The notes beneath the pieces are model-generated. The model was given only the letters and a program-made list of their open reading frames with translations. It made no database searches and was not told the DNA's origin. From the NCBI GenBank assembly GCA_013288685.1, contig JABDBM010000011.1:1-64000 (forward strand): DNA of 64,000 bases, read 5' to 3'. The stretch is from Bacteroidota bacterium (GTDB taxonomy: Bacteria > Bacteroidota > Bacteroidia > Sphingobacteriales > Sphingobacteriaceae). A program made the position numbers and the translations under genes. Shown here one piece after another: positions 17,621 through 26,800 of this stretch (position 1 is the first letter of the stretch; each line of letters opens with the position of its first letter).

Positions 17621-20101
17621 TTACTCCACCTTATACCGACACACCTGCCTGCCAATATTGCCATTGCCATCAATGCCTTCAATAATTATGCGGTACGTTC
17701 CTTTGCTATCGGCGTTAAAATATTCAAACGCGGCAAGGCCATCTTTATCGGTGGCGATATTGGGGTTCCAATAAATGGTGGTGCGCAAATCGGCTATTTG
17801 TTTGTTGGTTTTTGGATAATCGTATTGAGGCGAATAAAATTCTCGGGCTTTGTAATAGCCTTTGGGTGAATAACTTATAATGTTTCGGTTCGAGCTTGCT
17901 TCCCAGTAGTTACCTTTTTTGGTATTAATTAGTATAAGGCCATTATGACCTTCGCTACCATAAACTGAACTAAATCCAACGGACTTCAAAACTTCCACAC
18001 TTTCAACAATTTCGGGCGGAAGTGTATTTAACGTTTCTGCACTCATTGTAATGCCGTCAACCTTAATTAGCATTGCGTGCGGCATACCATCATTTCCGAA
18101 CATAGCCGGAAAATAAACCATTTTATCATCGTCCCATAAAAAAAATACCGACCGCAACTTTCCCATCAGGCAGGTTGCAATATTCATACAAGCTCCCGAC
18201 AAATCCTTTGTTAATAGTACCTGGTCAGCATTTCCCGGCCCGTTTAAATTAGATGAATTTGGCAACGGTTTTTCAGCCTTTATCGTTACCTCTTTCAATT
18301 GTTTTATATGATTGCCTATACCATATTTAACCTGCTCATCGTACGTTTTTTTGCTGTTAGCTAAGTAGGCCGACAGAATAGTATCCTTGTTGCCACGTTC
18401 TTCAGCTATCCGGTATTTTTGAGTTATTGGTGCAACGCCCCCACTATCCAATTCAAGTTCAACGTTTTTCTTTTTTGATTGCACCACAAACTTTGTACTA
18501 TCTGCAAACTGAAGATTTTTAAATGCAAAATAGCCCTTGTCGTCCGATACAGTATCCTCCATAAAAAAACCGTTGGACGAACTCAATACTGATATCTTGC
18601 CCTTTGCTATGGGTTTACCACCTGGTGTTTTCAAATAACCTGCTATTTGTAACGAGTTTTCCGGTTGATAAACAACAGAGGTAAAGTTACCGGTTAATAT
18701 TTGTTTCCAAACAAAGCGGTGGTATCCCTGTGTAAGCATCAGCACATCTAAATCTTCGTTGGCTTGCTCATTCGCTGTAAAATAATAATTCGGTTTTTCT
18801 ACAAAACCTTTTATGTCTGACGTTAACAACAAGCTCGAAAATATGGTACTGGCATCCGCCTCGTCTTCGGGCACTTTTGTTTCGTCGGTTACCGCTACCG
18901 AAAAGTTGCCTAAAGCAGGCTTGCCTTCTGAATTTTTCGCAGTAAGGTTAATTTTTATTTTTTGCCTTGCGGCCACACCGTCTACAGGTGCAGCTACCGA
19001 TAGGTTCAACTCATCGTGGTTTTTAATAAACACCAGGCGTTCATTTAAAGGCTCCCCACCCGGCGAAAACAAAGTGAACTGTACAATGCCCGAAGGGAAT
19101 TTGCTTTTAGGGATAATTGAGCTAAAAGCCGACTTTGATGATTTGCTTTTGGCGGCATAATATACTTCGCCGCCGCTTTGTGCTACCAGGCTTATTTCAC
19201 TTATCCCGGTTTCGCCCGCAAAGCCGGGGCTGCCTGCTACTTTTACTTCGAGGTATAAGGGGTCTGTGTTATCTACCGACAAAACATAGCCTTTAAGCAA
19301 AGGCTTTGGCAGTTCGATGCTTTTTTCGGAGCCATCGGCATAAGCAACCAGCGCCTTGTAGATTCTGCCGTTAATGGGTAGTAAATTAAATACACCCATA
19401 CCCAAATGGCGGCTGCTAAACCGTGCAACCTCCTGGTTTTGGTCGTCGGTAATAATTCCCGAAATCTCTTTGCCCAAGCCATCTTCGCCAACTGCTTTGA
19501 AGGCAACTTTTGAATTGATTCCATAAACCAAATTGCCACTTTCCGGTAAGAACTGAACATCGGTTTTAGCCGATTGAGGTAACATTGTTGCCAATTGCTT
19601 AGCAGCAGGTTTTACAGGTTTACGTGTATTATTAATAGTTAAAGCCGGTAATATAGCGTTGCCAATTTTTATTAGTTGATCATAAAAATATTCGCTGCCT
19701 GCATTTCGCATCCAGTTGGTATATGCCCTTATGTGGTAGTTTCCGGCTTTGATCGTGTCGGATATTTTAAAATCACCCCAGGTAAGGCCGCCCGCTAAGG
19801 GCAGTTTAACATATTGCTGAACCAAACTTTTTGGGTTGACGAGCTCAACGGTTACAACACCGCTTATACCCGATAGTATATGCTTGCTGCCTGCGGTAAC
19901 ATAGGTTTTAAACCAAATGTCTTCGCCTGCTGCGTAATAAGGCTTGTCCAATTGCAAATACACCTTTTCAACGGGGTTCGCCGCCGAATTATTTTTTAGT
20001 GAATTAATTGCGCGCGATAAAACGGTAGTGTCATTTTGGGCAAATAGCGATAGGCTTGCTAAAATCAAGCAAACAGTGCATACGCAAAATTTAACTTTCA
20101 T
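17621..20101 (-). CDS. MG2-like and TonB-plug domain surface protein without barrel
   Basis: An 826-residue secreted protein with a signal peptide ending SLSLFAQ. Residues of about 45-150 resemble the macroglobulin MG2 domain (EKVYLQLDKPYYAAGEDIWF). The middle holds Ig-like modules, and near residue 505 a carboxypeptidase-regulatory-like beta domain (IAGYLKTPGGKPIAKGKIS). Near residues 640-760 lies a TonB-receptor plug (MLIKVDGITMSAETLNTL, then VESVEVLKSVGFSSVYGSEG). No beta-barrel follows. Similar proteins are frequent in Bacteroidota and of unknown role. The plug may dock to another outer-membrane protein; this is an inference. The gene is monocistronic. Confidence 0.85.
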   Translation of the reverse strand: MKVKFCVCTVCLILASLSLFAQNDTTVLSRAINSLKNNSAANPVEKVYLQLDKPYYAAGEDIWFKTYVTAGSKHILSGISGVVTVELVNPKSLVQQYVKLPLAGGLTWGDFKISDTIKAGNYHIRAYTNWMRNAGSEYFYDQLIKIGNAILPALTINNTRKPVKPAAKQLATMLPQSAKTDVQFLPESGNLVYGINSKVAFKAVGEDGLGKEISGIITDDQNQEVARFSSRHLGMGVFNLLPINGRIYKALVAYADGSEKSIELPKPLLKGYVLSVDNTDPLYLEVKVAGSPGFAGETGISEISLVAQSGGEVYYAAKSKSSKSAFSSIIPKSKFPSGIVQFTLFSPGGEPLNERLVFIKNHDELNLSVAAPVDGVAARQKIKINLTAKNSEGKPALGNFSVAVTDETKVPEDEADASTIFSSLLLTSDIKGFVEKPNYYFTANEQANEDLDVLMLTQGYHRFVWKQILTGNFTSVVYQPENSLQIAGYLKTPGGKPIAKGKISVLSSSNGFFMEDTVSDDKGYFAFKNLQFADSTKFVVQSKKKNVELELDSGGVAPITQKYRIAEERGNKDTILSAYLANSKKTYDEQVKYGIGNHIKQLKEVTIKAEKPLPNSSNLNGPGNADQVLLTKDLSGACMNIATCLMGKLRSVFFLWDDDKMVYFPAMFGNDGMPHAMLIKVDGITMSAETLNTLPPEIVESVEVLKSVGFSSVYGSEGHNGLILINTKKGNYWEASSNRNIISYSPKGYYKAREFYSPQYDYPKTNKQIADLRTTIYWNPNIATDKDGLAAFEYFNADSKGTYRIIIEGIDGNGNIGRQVCRYKVE

Positions 20102-20296
20102 AGTTTAGGAATTGGTGAAGCAATTTATAAAATCAATTGCTAACATGCAAATGCTTTTTAAACAGCTATTTACAGCAAATGCAATTAAAAGTAAAATATA
20201 ACTTGTGCTGTACCTCAAATGTCTCCTCTATTAAAACAATCGGGTAAAATGCGAGGCAAATTTTTTATCAGGATAGCACCAATTTCGGCTAAAACC

Positions 20297-20340
20297 TTTA
20301 TTTTTTGGCCTTGTCCCGTCGGCTTTAGCCAACGGCAATG
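20297..20340. repeat. CGTTGGCTTTAGCC-type palindromic repeat fragment
   Basis: TCGGCTAAAACC and CGTCGGCTTTAGCCAACGG blocks related to the composite palindrome at 49580-49735. The surrounding 20102-20397 gap shows nothing else that I recognise. Confidence 0.6.
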
Positions 20341-20397
20341 AAGGAATAATGTTCTTTGTTACGACTTTTATCTAATAAACCATTACCGATGAACCAA

Positions 20398-21081
20398 TCA
20401 GTCGCGCCACAGATAAGGGAACAACAACATTGAAGTAGCAATAACAATAGCATTAATAGCCAACAGCACACCCATATTACTATAACTAAGGCTGCGCTCC
20501 AAACCATCCATGGCATTTTTGCTGATGCGGATAAGCAGCAAAATAACAGGGATAATTACCGGGAAACTTAAAATGGCCATCAGTGTGCCATTGTTGCCGG
20601 CTTTGCTGGCTATTGCGGATATCATGGTAAAAACGGTAGAAAAACTGATACTGCCCAGCAGTACTGCTAAAAAATAAAAGAGTAAATCGCCGACTGTGTT
20701 AGTGAAGAAAACCTGGTAAACCAGTAAAGCCAGCACGCTTAGCAACGACATGAGCATGATATTGTAAATGGTTTTTGAAAGGATAATAGCCTGCGGACTG
20801 GCGATGGAATAATAATACAGCAACCGGGCTTTGCTTTCCTGCATAAAGCTTTTGGCTATGGCGTTTACTGAAGCAAACAGCATGATGATCCAAAATAAAA
20901 CGTTCCACACCACAGGATAACCGTTGCTATGATCGAACCCCGGATTTAAATTAAAAGAGATATAACAGATAAATACCGTTGACACCACATAAAGCAACAC
21001 CCCGTTAAAGGCGTATTTTGAGCGCCATTCCAGCATTATTTCTTTTTTAAGAAGCTCCCATGTTTGGTTTACCAATTGCAT
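20398..21081 (-). CDS. ccmB: Heme exporter protein CcmB
   Basis: A 227-residue integral membrane protein with six predicted helices and the CcmB signature regions (KKEIMLEWRSKYAFNGVLLY at the start, and IASPQAIILSKTIYN). With CcmA it forms the ABC component that drives release of heme from CcmC/CcmE during cytochrome c maturation. The start at 21081 follows a TATATTTG box by 4 nt; the frame is open 27 codons further upstream but that part is promoter and repeat sequence. No ccmA is adjacent, while ccmC, ccmD, ccmE and ccmF are 6-15 kb away on the other strand. Confidence 0.93.
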   Translation of the reverse strand: MQLVNQTWELLKKEIMLEWRSKYAFNGVLLYVVSTVFICYISFNLNPGFDHSNGYPVVWNVLFWIIMLFASVNAIAKSFMQESKARLLYYYSIASPQAIILSKTIYNIMLMSLLSVLALLVYQVFFTNTVGDLLFYFLAVLLGSISFSTVFTMISAIASKAGNNGTLMAILSFPVIIPVILLLIRISKNAMDGLERSLSYSNMGVLLAINAIVIATSMLLFPYLWRD

Positions 21082-21085
21082 GGGG

Positions 21086-21093
21086 CAAATATA
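21086..21093 (-). promoter_or_regulatory. -7 box TATATTTG of ccmB
   Basis: Perfect TAnnTTTG, then GCCCC-type spacing of 4 nt to the ATG, as in the helicase promoter. Confidence 0.7.
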
Positions 21094-21159
21094 ATGAATG
21101 TCATTGGTCAATCGCTTCGCTGTCATTAAGTCATTGTATGGTTGTAGCAGGGCATTTAT

Positions 21160-21270
21160 CATCCTGGAGCGGAGCGAAGAACCTTCTCAGCCGTGCAATA
21201 ACCAATATGCATAGTTAGCCATGTATGTCGCAAAAGATTCTTCGCTTCGTTCCCAGAATGACAAAAGGAA
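21160..21270. repeat. Imperfect inverted repeat with AAGATTCTTCGCT ends
   Basis: The left end reads CTGGAGCGGAGCGAAGAACC and the right end reads AAAGATTCTTCGCTTCGTTC, which is inverted with respect to it. It looks like a dispersed palindromic element between the divergent ccmB and alkyltransferase genes. Confidence 0.6.
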
Positions 21271-21278
21271 GAAATATC

Positions 21279-21286
21279 TATCTTTG
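21279..21286 (+). promoter_or_regulatory. -7 box TATCTTTG of the alkyltransferase gene
   Basis: Perfect TAnnTTTG 46 nt upstream of the chosen ATG. Short CAACTTAATCAAC words lie in the predicted leader. Confidence 0.6.
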
Positions 21287-21332
21287 TTTAACCATTAAAT
21301 TAATTCAACTTAATCAACTACTCGCCAGCAAA

Positions 21333-21818
21333 ATGCCCACCATCTACCACCAAACACCATTAGGCATTACCCGGATCACTGAGGAGGATGGGTTTATTAC
21401 CTCTGTTTACATGCTTGATGAGGACCTTGAACCTACGCCCGCCACTACGCCCTTGTTAAAAGAGACGGTTAAGCAACTGGATGAATATTTTGCCGGAGAA
21501 AGGAAAGAGTTTGATTTACCGGTTAAACAACAGGGCACCCCATTTCAGCAGCAGGTTTGGGATGAATTATCAAAAATCGGTTATGGCGACACCATTAGCT
21601 ATGGGCAACAATCAAAACTGATGAATAATCCATTGGGAATAAGGGCCATTGCATCGGCCAATGGCAAAAATCATTTGATAATAGTAGTGCCATGCCACCG
21701 CGTTATTGGCGCTGACGGCAGTTTGACTGGTTTTGGCGCTGGTATATGGCGAAAAAAATGGTTATTGGAGCACGAAGCCCGCATAGCAGGCAAAGGGCAA
21801 ACTAAGCTGGATCTTTAA
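21333..21818 (+). CDS. ogt: Methylated-DNA--[protein]-cysteine S-methyltransferase
   Basis: A 161-residue suicide DNA-repair protein that transfers the methyl group of O6-methylguanine to its own Cys. The active-site loop VVPCHRVIG is present, preceded by the recognition helix segment GDTISYGQQSK, the arginine-finger region RAIASANGKN, and followed by GSLTGFGAGIWRKKWLLEHE. The N-terminal part is short, as in Ogt rather than Ada. ATG 21333 starts the conserved domain; the upstream in-frame extension runs through a promoter box. The 3' end overlaps the convergent hybrid kinase by 17 nt. Confidence 0.93.
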   Translation: MPTIYHQTPLGITRITEEDGFITSVYMLDEDLEPTPATTPLLKETVKQLDEYFAGERKEFDLPVKQQGTPFQQQVWDELSKIGYGDTISYGQQSKLMNNPLGIRAIASANGKNHLIIVVPCHRVIGADGSLTGFGAGIWRKKWLLEHEARIAGKGQTKLDL

Positions 21819-23748
21819 CCAGTTCGCCCCTTTTTAATAAACGCTGTATCTTTCTGTAAAGTTCGCGCGGCTGAAATGGTTTTGACAACACATCATTCAT
21901 CCCTGAAAGCAGCGCTTCTTCCTGTTCGTAATCAAATGACGCTGCTGATAACGAGATAATGGGAACATCCCTTTTTGGCTCATCAAAAGTACTTCGTATA
22001 GCCTTGGCTGCCTGGTAACCGTTCATTTCGGGCATGTGGGTATCCATTAAAATCAAGTCGTAGTGGTTTATTTGCAGCTTTTCAATCGCCTTATAGCCGT
22101 TATCAACCATCTCCACTTCGATGTCCCAATCTTTCAGCATTTTCGATAACATAAACTGGTTAACCAGGTTATCTTCGGCCACCAGGATACTTACATTTTC
22201 AAATGGTTCCAGGGCTTTCTCTTTTATAAACGCAGCTTTCTCCTTTGGTTTTCCGGCAAGGGTGTACCAGTTTACAAAGCTAAAGCGGCTCCCTTTGCCT
22301 AAATGACTAATAACAGTAAGCTTACCTCCCTTTAACTCGACTAATTTTTTTACGATAGCGAGGCCTAAACCTGTACCCCCATATTTTGTCGCGGTGTCAT
22401 CTTCCGCTTGCTCAAACGAATCAAAAATATGTGCAATCCTGTCATCGGGGATACCAATCCCGCTGTCTTCAACGGTAAATTTTAGTTGTACCTGGTCATC
22501 TATCTTTTCCAATAGCGATACCTGTAAGCGTACGTAACCACGTTCGGTAAATTTAATGGCGTTGCTTAGCAAATTCATTAATATTTGGTTTAGCCGCAAC
22601 GAATCAACCATTAAATTTACAGGTACTCCGGCGTCTATTTCTAACAAAAACTCAATATTGTGTTCGTCTGCCTTAAATTTAAGTAAGCCATAAACCGCGC
22701 GTAACAGATCGTGCAGGTTATTTGCCGACCGGATAATGCTAAATTTGCCAGCTTCCATTTTCGAAATATCCAACACATCATTAATAACGCCTAATAATGA
22801 CTGCGATGATACCTCCAGCAGATCAATCATACTCACCTGCTGTTCATTCAGTTGGGTTTTGCGCAACAGATTGGTTAAACCAATGATGCCGTTAACAGGC
22901 GTGCGCAATTCGTGGCTCATGTTGGCCAAAAAATTCTCTTTTATTTTCTTGCCGTACTCCGCCGTCTCCTTTTGCTTAATTAGCTGGTTTTGATAATTTT
23001 TTTGCAGCGAAATGTCACTAATATTTAAAAATATGGTTTCGTTTTGGCATGCCGCACGGCATTCGGCCCAAATAACGCCGCCATTTAAAGTGTTAAACTG
23101 AAATTCAAAAACAGAATTGCCCAAACAATCTGCCATAATCTCTGCTAATTTCTCCCTAAATGCCGGTCTGATATCCTCAGCACCCAAATTTATAATGCTT
23201 TTGCCGCGCAAATCGTCGGGCACGTAACCTAATATTTTTTCGACCGCAGGATTGATGCTTTTGATATGAAAATCTTTTGAATCGAGGGCGCAGATAATAT
23301 CGGCCGAGTTTTTTACCACTATAGCATAATTCTGCAACTCGCTGTTTTTTTTCCGGATCTCGGCCTGATAACGGGCTAATTTGATAAACGAATCAATTTT
23401 GGCCGATGTTATATAAGGGTCGAGTGGTTTATACAGGTAATCAATAGCTCCTTTGTTAAAGCCTTTTAATGCATATTTTGGTTCTTTTGAAATTGCTGTC
23501 ACAAAAATAATCATGATGTCCCTGGTTTGGGGATTCGATTTCATGATTTCAGCAAATTCAAAGCCATCCATCAGCGGCATCTGCACATCAACCAAAGCAA
23601 TGGAAATATGGTTTTGCAGCGCCAATTTCAACGCCTCGTTGGGCGAAGTGGAAGAAAATATCCGAATATCGTTGCGGTCCAATAAAGCCTTCAGCGCCGT
23701 TATATTATCTTCTATATCATCAACTATAAGAATATTTATAGGGATCAT
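21802..23748 (-). CDS. Hybrid histidine kinase REC-PAS-HisKA-HATPase-REC
   Basis: A 648-residue cytosolic kinase without membrane helices. An N-terminal receiver carries D54 (ALVDVQMPLMDG). A PAS domain follows at about 145-255 (ICALDSKDFHIKSINPAVEKILGY). HisKA has H279 in MSHELRTPVNG, and the ATPase has DSGIGIPDD and GGTGLGLAIV. A second receiver near residues 510-635 carries D569 (LILMDTHMPEMNG). It lies 15 nt after cheB in a cheR-cheB-kinase operon, so the receptor-methylation-type enzymes probably act in the same signalling route. The 3' end overlaps ogt by 17 nt, tail to tail. Confidence 0.94.
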   Translation of the reverse strand: MIPINILIVDDIEDNITALKALLDRNDIRIFSSTSPNEALKLALQNHISIALVDVQMPLMDGFEFAEIMKSNPQTRDIMIIFVTAISKEPKYALKGFNKGAIDYLYKPLDPYITSAKIDSFIKLARYQAEIRKKNSELQNYAIVVKNSADIICALDSKDFHIKSINPAVEKILGYVPDDLRGKSIINLGAEDIRPAFREKLAEIMADCLGNSVFEFQFNTLNGGVIWAECRAACQNETIFLNISDISLQKNYQNQLIKQKETAEYGKKIKENFLANMSHELRTPVNGIIGLTNLLRKTQLNEQQVSMIDLLEVSSQSLLGVINDVLDISKMEAGKFSIIRSANNLHDLLRAVYGLLKFKADEHNIEFLLEIDAGVPVNLMVDSLRLNQILMNLLSNAIKFTERGYVRLQVSLLEKIDDQVQLKFTVEDSGIGIPDDRIAHIFDSFEQAEDDTATKYGGTGLGLAIVKKLVELKGGKLTVISHLGKGSRFSFVNWYTLAGKPKEKAAFIKEKALEPFENVSILVAEDNLVNQFMLSKMLKDWDIEVEMVDNGYKAIEKLQINHYDLILMDTHMPEMNGYQAAKAIRSTFDEPKRDVPIISLSAASFDYEQEEALLSGMNDVLSKPFQPRELYRKIQRLLKRGELVKDPA

Positions 23749-23763
23749 CTAAGGTAAAAATAG

Positions 23764-24339
23764 TTACTTTTTCAGTAGGTCAAAAATCTCACTGCTCCTT
23801 AGTACGTAATCAACTGCAGAAATGTTTATCGCCGCATCAGGCATTTCGCGCATTTCTGCGTCTTCGGGATGTTGGGCTATGGTTAATGCGCCTGCGTTAC
23901 GTAATTTTAACATCCCCTCGGCTCCATCCGGGTTAGCGCCCGAAAATAAAATGGCCGCACAACGATCATCATAAGCATCGGCAGCGCTCTCGAAAGTGAC
24001 ATCGATAGATGGCTTTGAGTACAATACAGCTTCTGATACATCAAGGCTAAAATAGCCATTTTTTTCAAGTAGTGTATGGTAATTGGCAGGGGCCAGATAG
24101 ATGTTATTTTTTAAGATTTTTTCTTTGTCAGATATTTCTTTAAAAGGCATATTGCTGTTATCGGCAAACATCCGTTCAATCTCGCTTACAAAATTTCTTT
24201 TGCGATGGATGATAATGATTACCGTTTTGCCGAAGTCGGCGGGCAAGGTTTTTACTACGTTAAACAGCAGCTTAAATGAACCCGCAGAACCGCCAAGCAA
24301 CAGCATTTCAGCGTTGCGCCAGCGGTTTATTATATCCAT
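23764..24339 (-). CDS. CheB-type methylesterase domain protein
   Basis: A 191-residue protein consisting only of the CheB catalytic domain, with no receiver. The GGSAGSFKLL nucleophile loop, the IIIHRKRNF histidine segment and the FSGANPDGAEGM aspartate segment are present, as is AQHPEDAEMREMPDAAI. CheB demethylates glutamates on chemoreceptors; stand-alone forms occur in kinase-linked systems. I use ATG 24339, one base after the cheR stop; a TTG four codons upstream would overlap it. It belongs to the cheR-cheB-kinase operon. Confidence 0.9.
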   Translation of the reverse strand: MDIINRWRNAEMLLLGGSAGSFKLLFNVVKTLPADFGKTVIIIIHRKRNFVSEIERMFADNSNMPFKEISDKEKILKNNIYLAPANYHTLLEKNGYFSLDVSEAVLYSKPSIDVTFESAADAYDDRCAAILFSGANPDGAEGMLKLRNAGALTIAQHPEDAEMREMPDAAINISAVDYVLRSSEIFDLLKK

Positions 24340-24340
24340 A

Positions 24341-25171
24341 TCAAGAGCCAATTTTTTGGTAAATATTTTCTTTTTGGTTTACAGCTACAAACTTTCTTTT
24401 AAACAGATCAGACCGGATAGTTTCTTTACTACCCAAACACAGGAAGCCATGCGGACACAAACTGTTATAAAAAAGCTCCAATATGCGTTCCTGTAACTGC
24501 GTTTCAAAATAGATAAAAACGTTGCGGCAGGTAATCAATTGAAATTCGTTAAACCCTGTATCCGATATTAAATTATGAACGGAAAATAAGGTATTTAGTT
24601 TCAATTCGCTATGAATAGTAGCAGCATCGTACATGGTAGTAAAATGATCGGTTAATGATCCGTTGAGACCTGCAATCTGGTAATTTTCGGTATAGCTTTT
24701 GATGTTTCGAAAACTGTAGATCCCTTTCCGAGCTTCTTTTAGCACTACCGTATTAATATCAGTGCCATAAATAAACGATTTATCTTTTAGCCCCGCCTGC
24801 CGCATTAAAATAGCCAGCGAGTAAACCTCCTCGCCCGATGCACACCCTGCCGACCATATTTTTATATGCTGATAGGTAGAAAGATATGGCAACACCTGGC
24901 TGTTTAGCGCCTTGTAAAATGAAGGATCACGAAACATCTCGGTAACATTTACCGTAATTTCTTCTAAAAAATCCTGGAAAAAACCGGGGCTGTTTATCAA
25001 AGCCTGTTTTAAATCGTAGAAACTCAGTTTCTTTAACTGCATAATACGGGTAAGCCGCCTTTTTAGGGAGGCTTTGGTGTAATCAGAAAAATCAAAGCCA
25101 TGTACCTTTTTCACCAGGTCAATCAGCTCGGCTATTTGTTCGGGGGTTAATCCCTGGTGGGTTACGTCCAT
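24341..25171 (-). CDS. CheR-type protein-glutamate methyltransferase
   Basis: A 276-residue S-adenosylmethionine-dependent methyltransferase. The N-terminal CheR helical domain (DFSDYTKASLKRRLTRIM) is followed by the catalytic domain with EMFRDPSFY, the SAM loop IWSAGCASGEEVYSLAI, IYGTDINTVVLKEARKGIYS and CRNVFIYF. I start at ATG 25171; upstream codons translate a degenerate AGTCTTGAGT word array. No MCP receptor, CheA or CheW is nearby. With CheB and the hybrid kinase it looks like a split version of CheB/CheR-kinase systems that act outside classical chemotaxis. Confidence 0.93.
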   Translation of the reverse strand: MDVTHQGLTPEQIAELIDLVKKVHGFDFSDYTKASLKRRLTRIMQLKKLSFYDLKQALINSPGFFQDFLEEITVNVTEMFRDPSFYKALNSQVLPYLSTYQHIKIWSAGCASGEEVYSLAILMRQAGLKDKSFIYGTDINTVVLKEARKGIYSFRNIKSYTENYQIAGLNGSLTDHFTTMYDAATIHSELKLNTLFSVHNLISDTGFNEFQLITCRNVFIYFETQLQERILELFYNSLCPHGFLCLGSKETIRSDLFKRKFVAVNQKENIYQKIGS

Positions 25172-25431
25172 ATTTAGTACTGAGTCTTGGTCTGAAGTCT
25201 TGAGTTGGAAGTCTTCAGTCCGGAGAAAACGCAATATAGGTATTTTGGTTTTATTGAGAGATAAACAAACAGGAACCGAAAGGATGAAATCAGTAAGCAA
25301 CGGGTGAAGTCCAGCGAAAGAAATTCATTAATGATGAGTAAAGTCCGCCGGATTCCGGATTTTCGGTTTCGAATTTAAAAGCTCCAACAACCCGGAGGTT
25401 ACCCTTGTGAATGAAATTTTTACAAAAAAAT

Positions 25432-25468
25432 CTTCCCGACTTTCTAACTTTCCCAACTTTCGGACTAT
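25432..25468. repeat. Degenerate word array, GACTTTC family
   Basis: CGACTTTCTAACTTTCCCAA-type words just upstream of the next + strand gene; the same family as 61502-61614. Confidence 0.6.
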
Positions 25469-25503
25469 TTTAGCATCTTTAAACTAATTTTTAATTAAAC
25501 AAG

Positions 25504-26700
25504 ATGCGGTTCCCCTGGCACATCCTTTTATTCATATTTTTTCCGTTTGCTGCATTTGCTCAATACGGCGTTATTACCGGCAAAGTACGCAATGCCGAAA
25601 CTAAAAATCCGTTGTCCCGAGCCAGCGTTTTTTTGGGTAATTCGTCAGTAGGTACCATTAGCAGCGAAGACGGTTCGTTTACCCTAAACGACGTACGGCA
25701 AGGTCAATATACCCTGGTAGTTAGTATTTTAGGATATGAGCAGTATTCAAAAACCTTACTGGTGGGCACTGAGCCTATAAGGCTTGATATTGAATTAACC
25801 CCAAAACCGCTAATGCTGCGCGAAGTGGTCATTCAATCAAGCGCCGACTGGAAAAAAAATTACGAAGCTTTTAGGAAGGAGTTTATCGGTAGTGATGAAA
25901 ATGCCAAGCAATGTTTTGTGATTAATCCGCATATCCTTAATATTACTTATAATCCAACAAAGCAGGTGTTACACGCCGATGCAGATGAATTTTTGATAGT
26001 CGAGAACAGGGCGCTGGGTTACCGGGTAAAATTTTTGTTAAACGATTTCAACGACGATAAAGTCGCAAATATTATATCGCACTCAGGTCAGCAAGTGTTT
26101 GAAGACCTGCCCGGGAGTGATGCACAAAAAAAGAAATGGCACCAAAAACGTGAGGAGGCTTACTATGGGTCGTCAATGCATTTTTATCGTTCATTGTTAG
26201 CGGATAAATTAACTGAGGAAGGTTTTCAAATATATAATTTCAGCCGCTACCTTAACCCGAAGCGACCACCCGACGAAGTAATAAAACAAAAGATAAGACA
26301 GTTTTATGACCAGCGTAGGCCCGATTCTCAAAAATACTACGTCGATTTGGCCAACATGTCCAAATATTACAACGAGAGTTTGATGAGACCTGCCTTAAAC
26401 CAGTTTGAAGTACTCATTCAAACAGGTCAACCAGGGGTGTATGGAATGCATTTTATTAGAAATTACCTATACGTTGTATACACAAAGAAAACCGATGATA
26501 CCTATGACCGGGACCTATACCGCCCGCTCGATTTTCCTAACTACGCCGTAAGTGTGCTTACTTTATTAAATGGCCCATACGTATTGTTCGATAAGAATGG
26601 TATTGAGATTGAAAACGCCCCATTGCATGAAGGGGCCTGGGCACGGAACCGGCTATCGGATATGCTACCGGTAAACTATGTGCCGGATGTTGTTAAGTAA
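25504..26700 (+). CDS. Secreted protein with carboxypeptidase-regulatory-like N-terminal domain
   Basis: A 398-residue exported protein. The signal peptide ends AAFAQ, and residues of about 20-105 form the carboxypeptidase D regulatory-like beta sandwich (ITGKVRNAETKNPLSRASVF, then FTLNDVRQGQYTLVVS). The remaining 290 residues match a Bacteroidota family that I know only as hypothetical: SADWKKNYEAFRKEFIG opens it and many Tyr/Phe strands follow. It probably sits in the periplasm or at the outer membrane. No functional partner is evident; an inverted TCATTGG word array follows before ccmC. Confidence 0.8.
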   Translation: MRFPWHILLFIFFPFAAFAQYGVITGKVRNAETKNPLSRASVFLGNSSVGTISSEDGSFTLNDVRQGQYTLVVSILGYEQYSKTLLVGTEPIRLDIELTPKPLMLREVVIQSSADWKKNYEAFRKEFIGSDENAKQCFVINPHILNITYNPTKQVLHADADEFLIVENRALGYRVKFLLNDFNDDKVANIISHSGQQVFEDLPGSDAQKKKWHQKREEAYYGSSMHFYRSLLADKLTEEGFQIYNFSRYLNPKRPPDEVIKQKIRQFYDQRRPDSQKYYVDLANMSKYYNESLMRPALNQFEVLIQTGQPGVYGMHFIRNYLYVVYTKKTDDTYDRDLYRPLDFPNYAVSVLTLLNGPYVLFDKNGIEIENAPLHEGAWARNRLSDMLPVNYVPDVVK

Positions 26701-26780
26701 TGTCATTGGTCATTGGTCATTAGATTGTTAGTTGACTATTGCAAATTAATTTAATGACCAATGACCAATGACTAATGACA
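26701..26780. repeat. Inverted degenerate word array, TCATTGG family
   Basis: The left arm TGTCATTGGTCATTGGTCAT and the right arm, inverted units CCAATGACCAATGA, enclose about 25 bp. The right arm ends 7 bp before the ccmC -7 box. The same family recurs at 59881-59982. Confidence 0.85.
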
Positions 26781-26786
26781 AAAACC

Positions 26787-26794
26787 TACCTTTG
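26787..26794 (+). promoter_or_regulatory. -7 box TACCTTTG of ccmC
   Basis: Perfect TAnnTTTG, 6 nt before the ATG at 26801. It decides the start: the more upstream in-frame ATG at 26768 lies in the word repeat and would put the promoter box inside the gene. Confidence 0.72.
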
Positions 26795-26800
26795 CCAAGC

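Noticed and set aside
26768-26800. Upstream ATG for ccmC
   Set aside because: It lies in the TCATTGG inverted array, before the TACCTTTG box; 26801 fits the family start.
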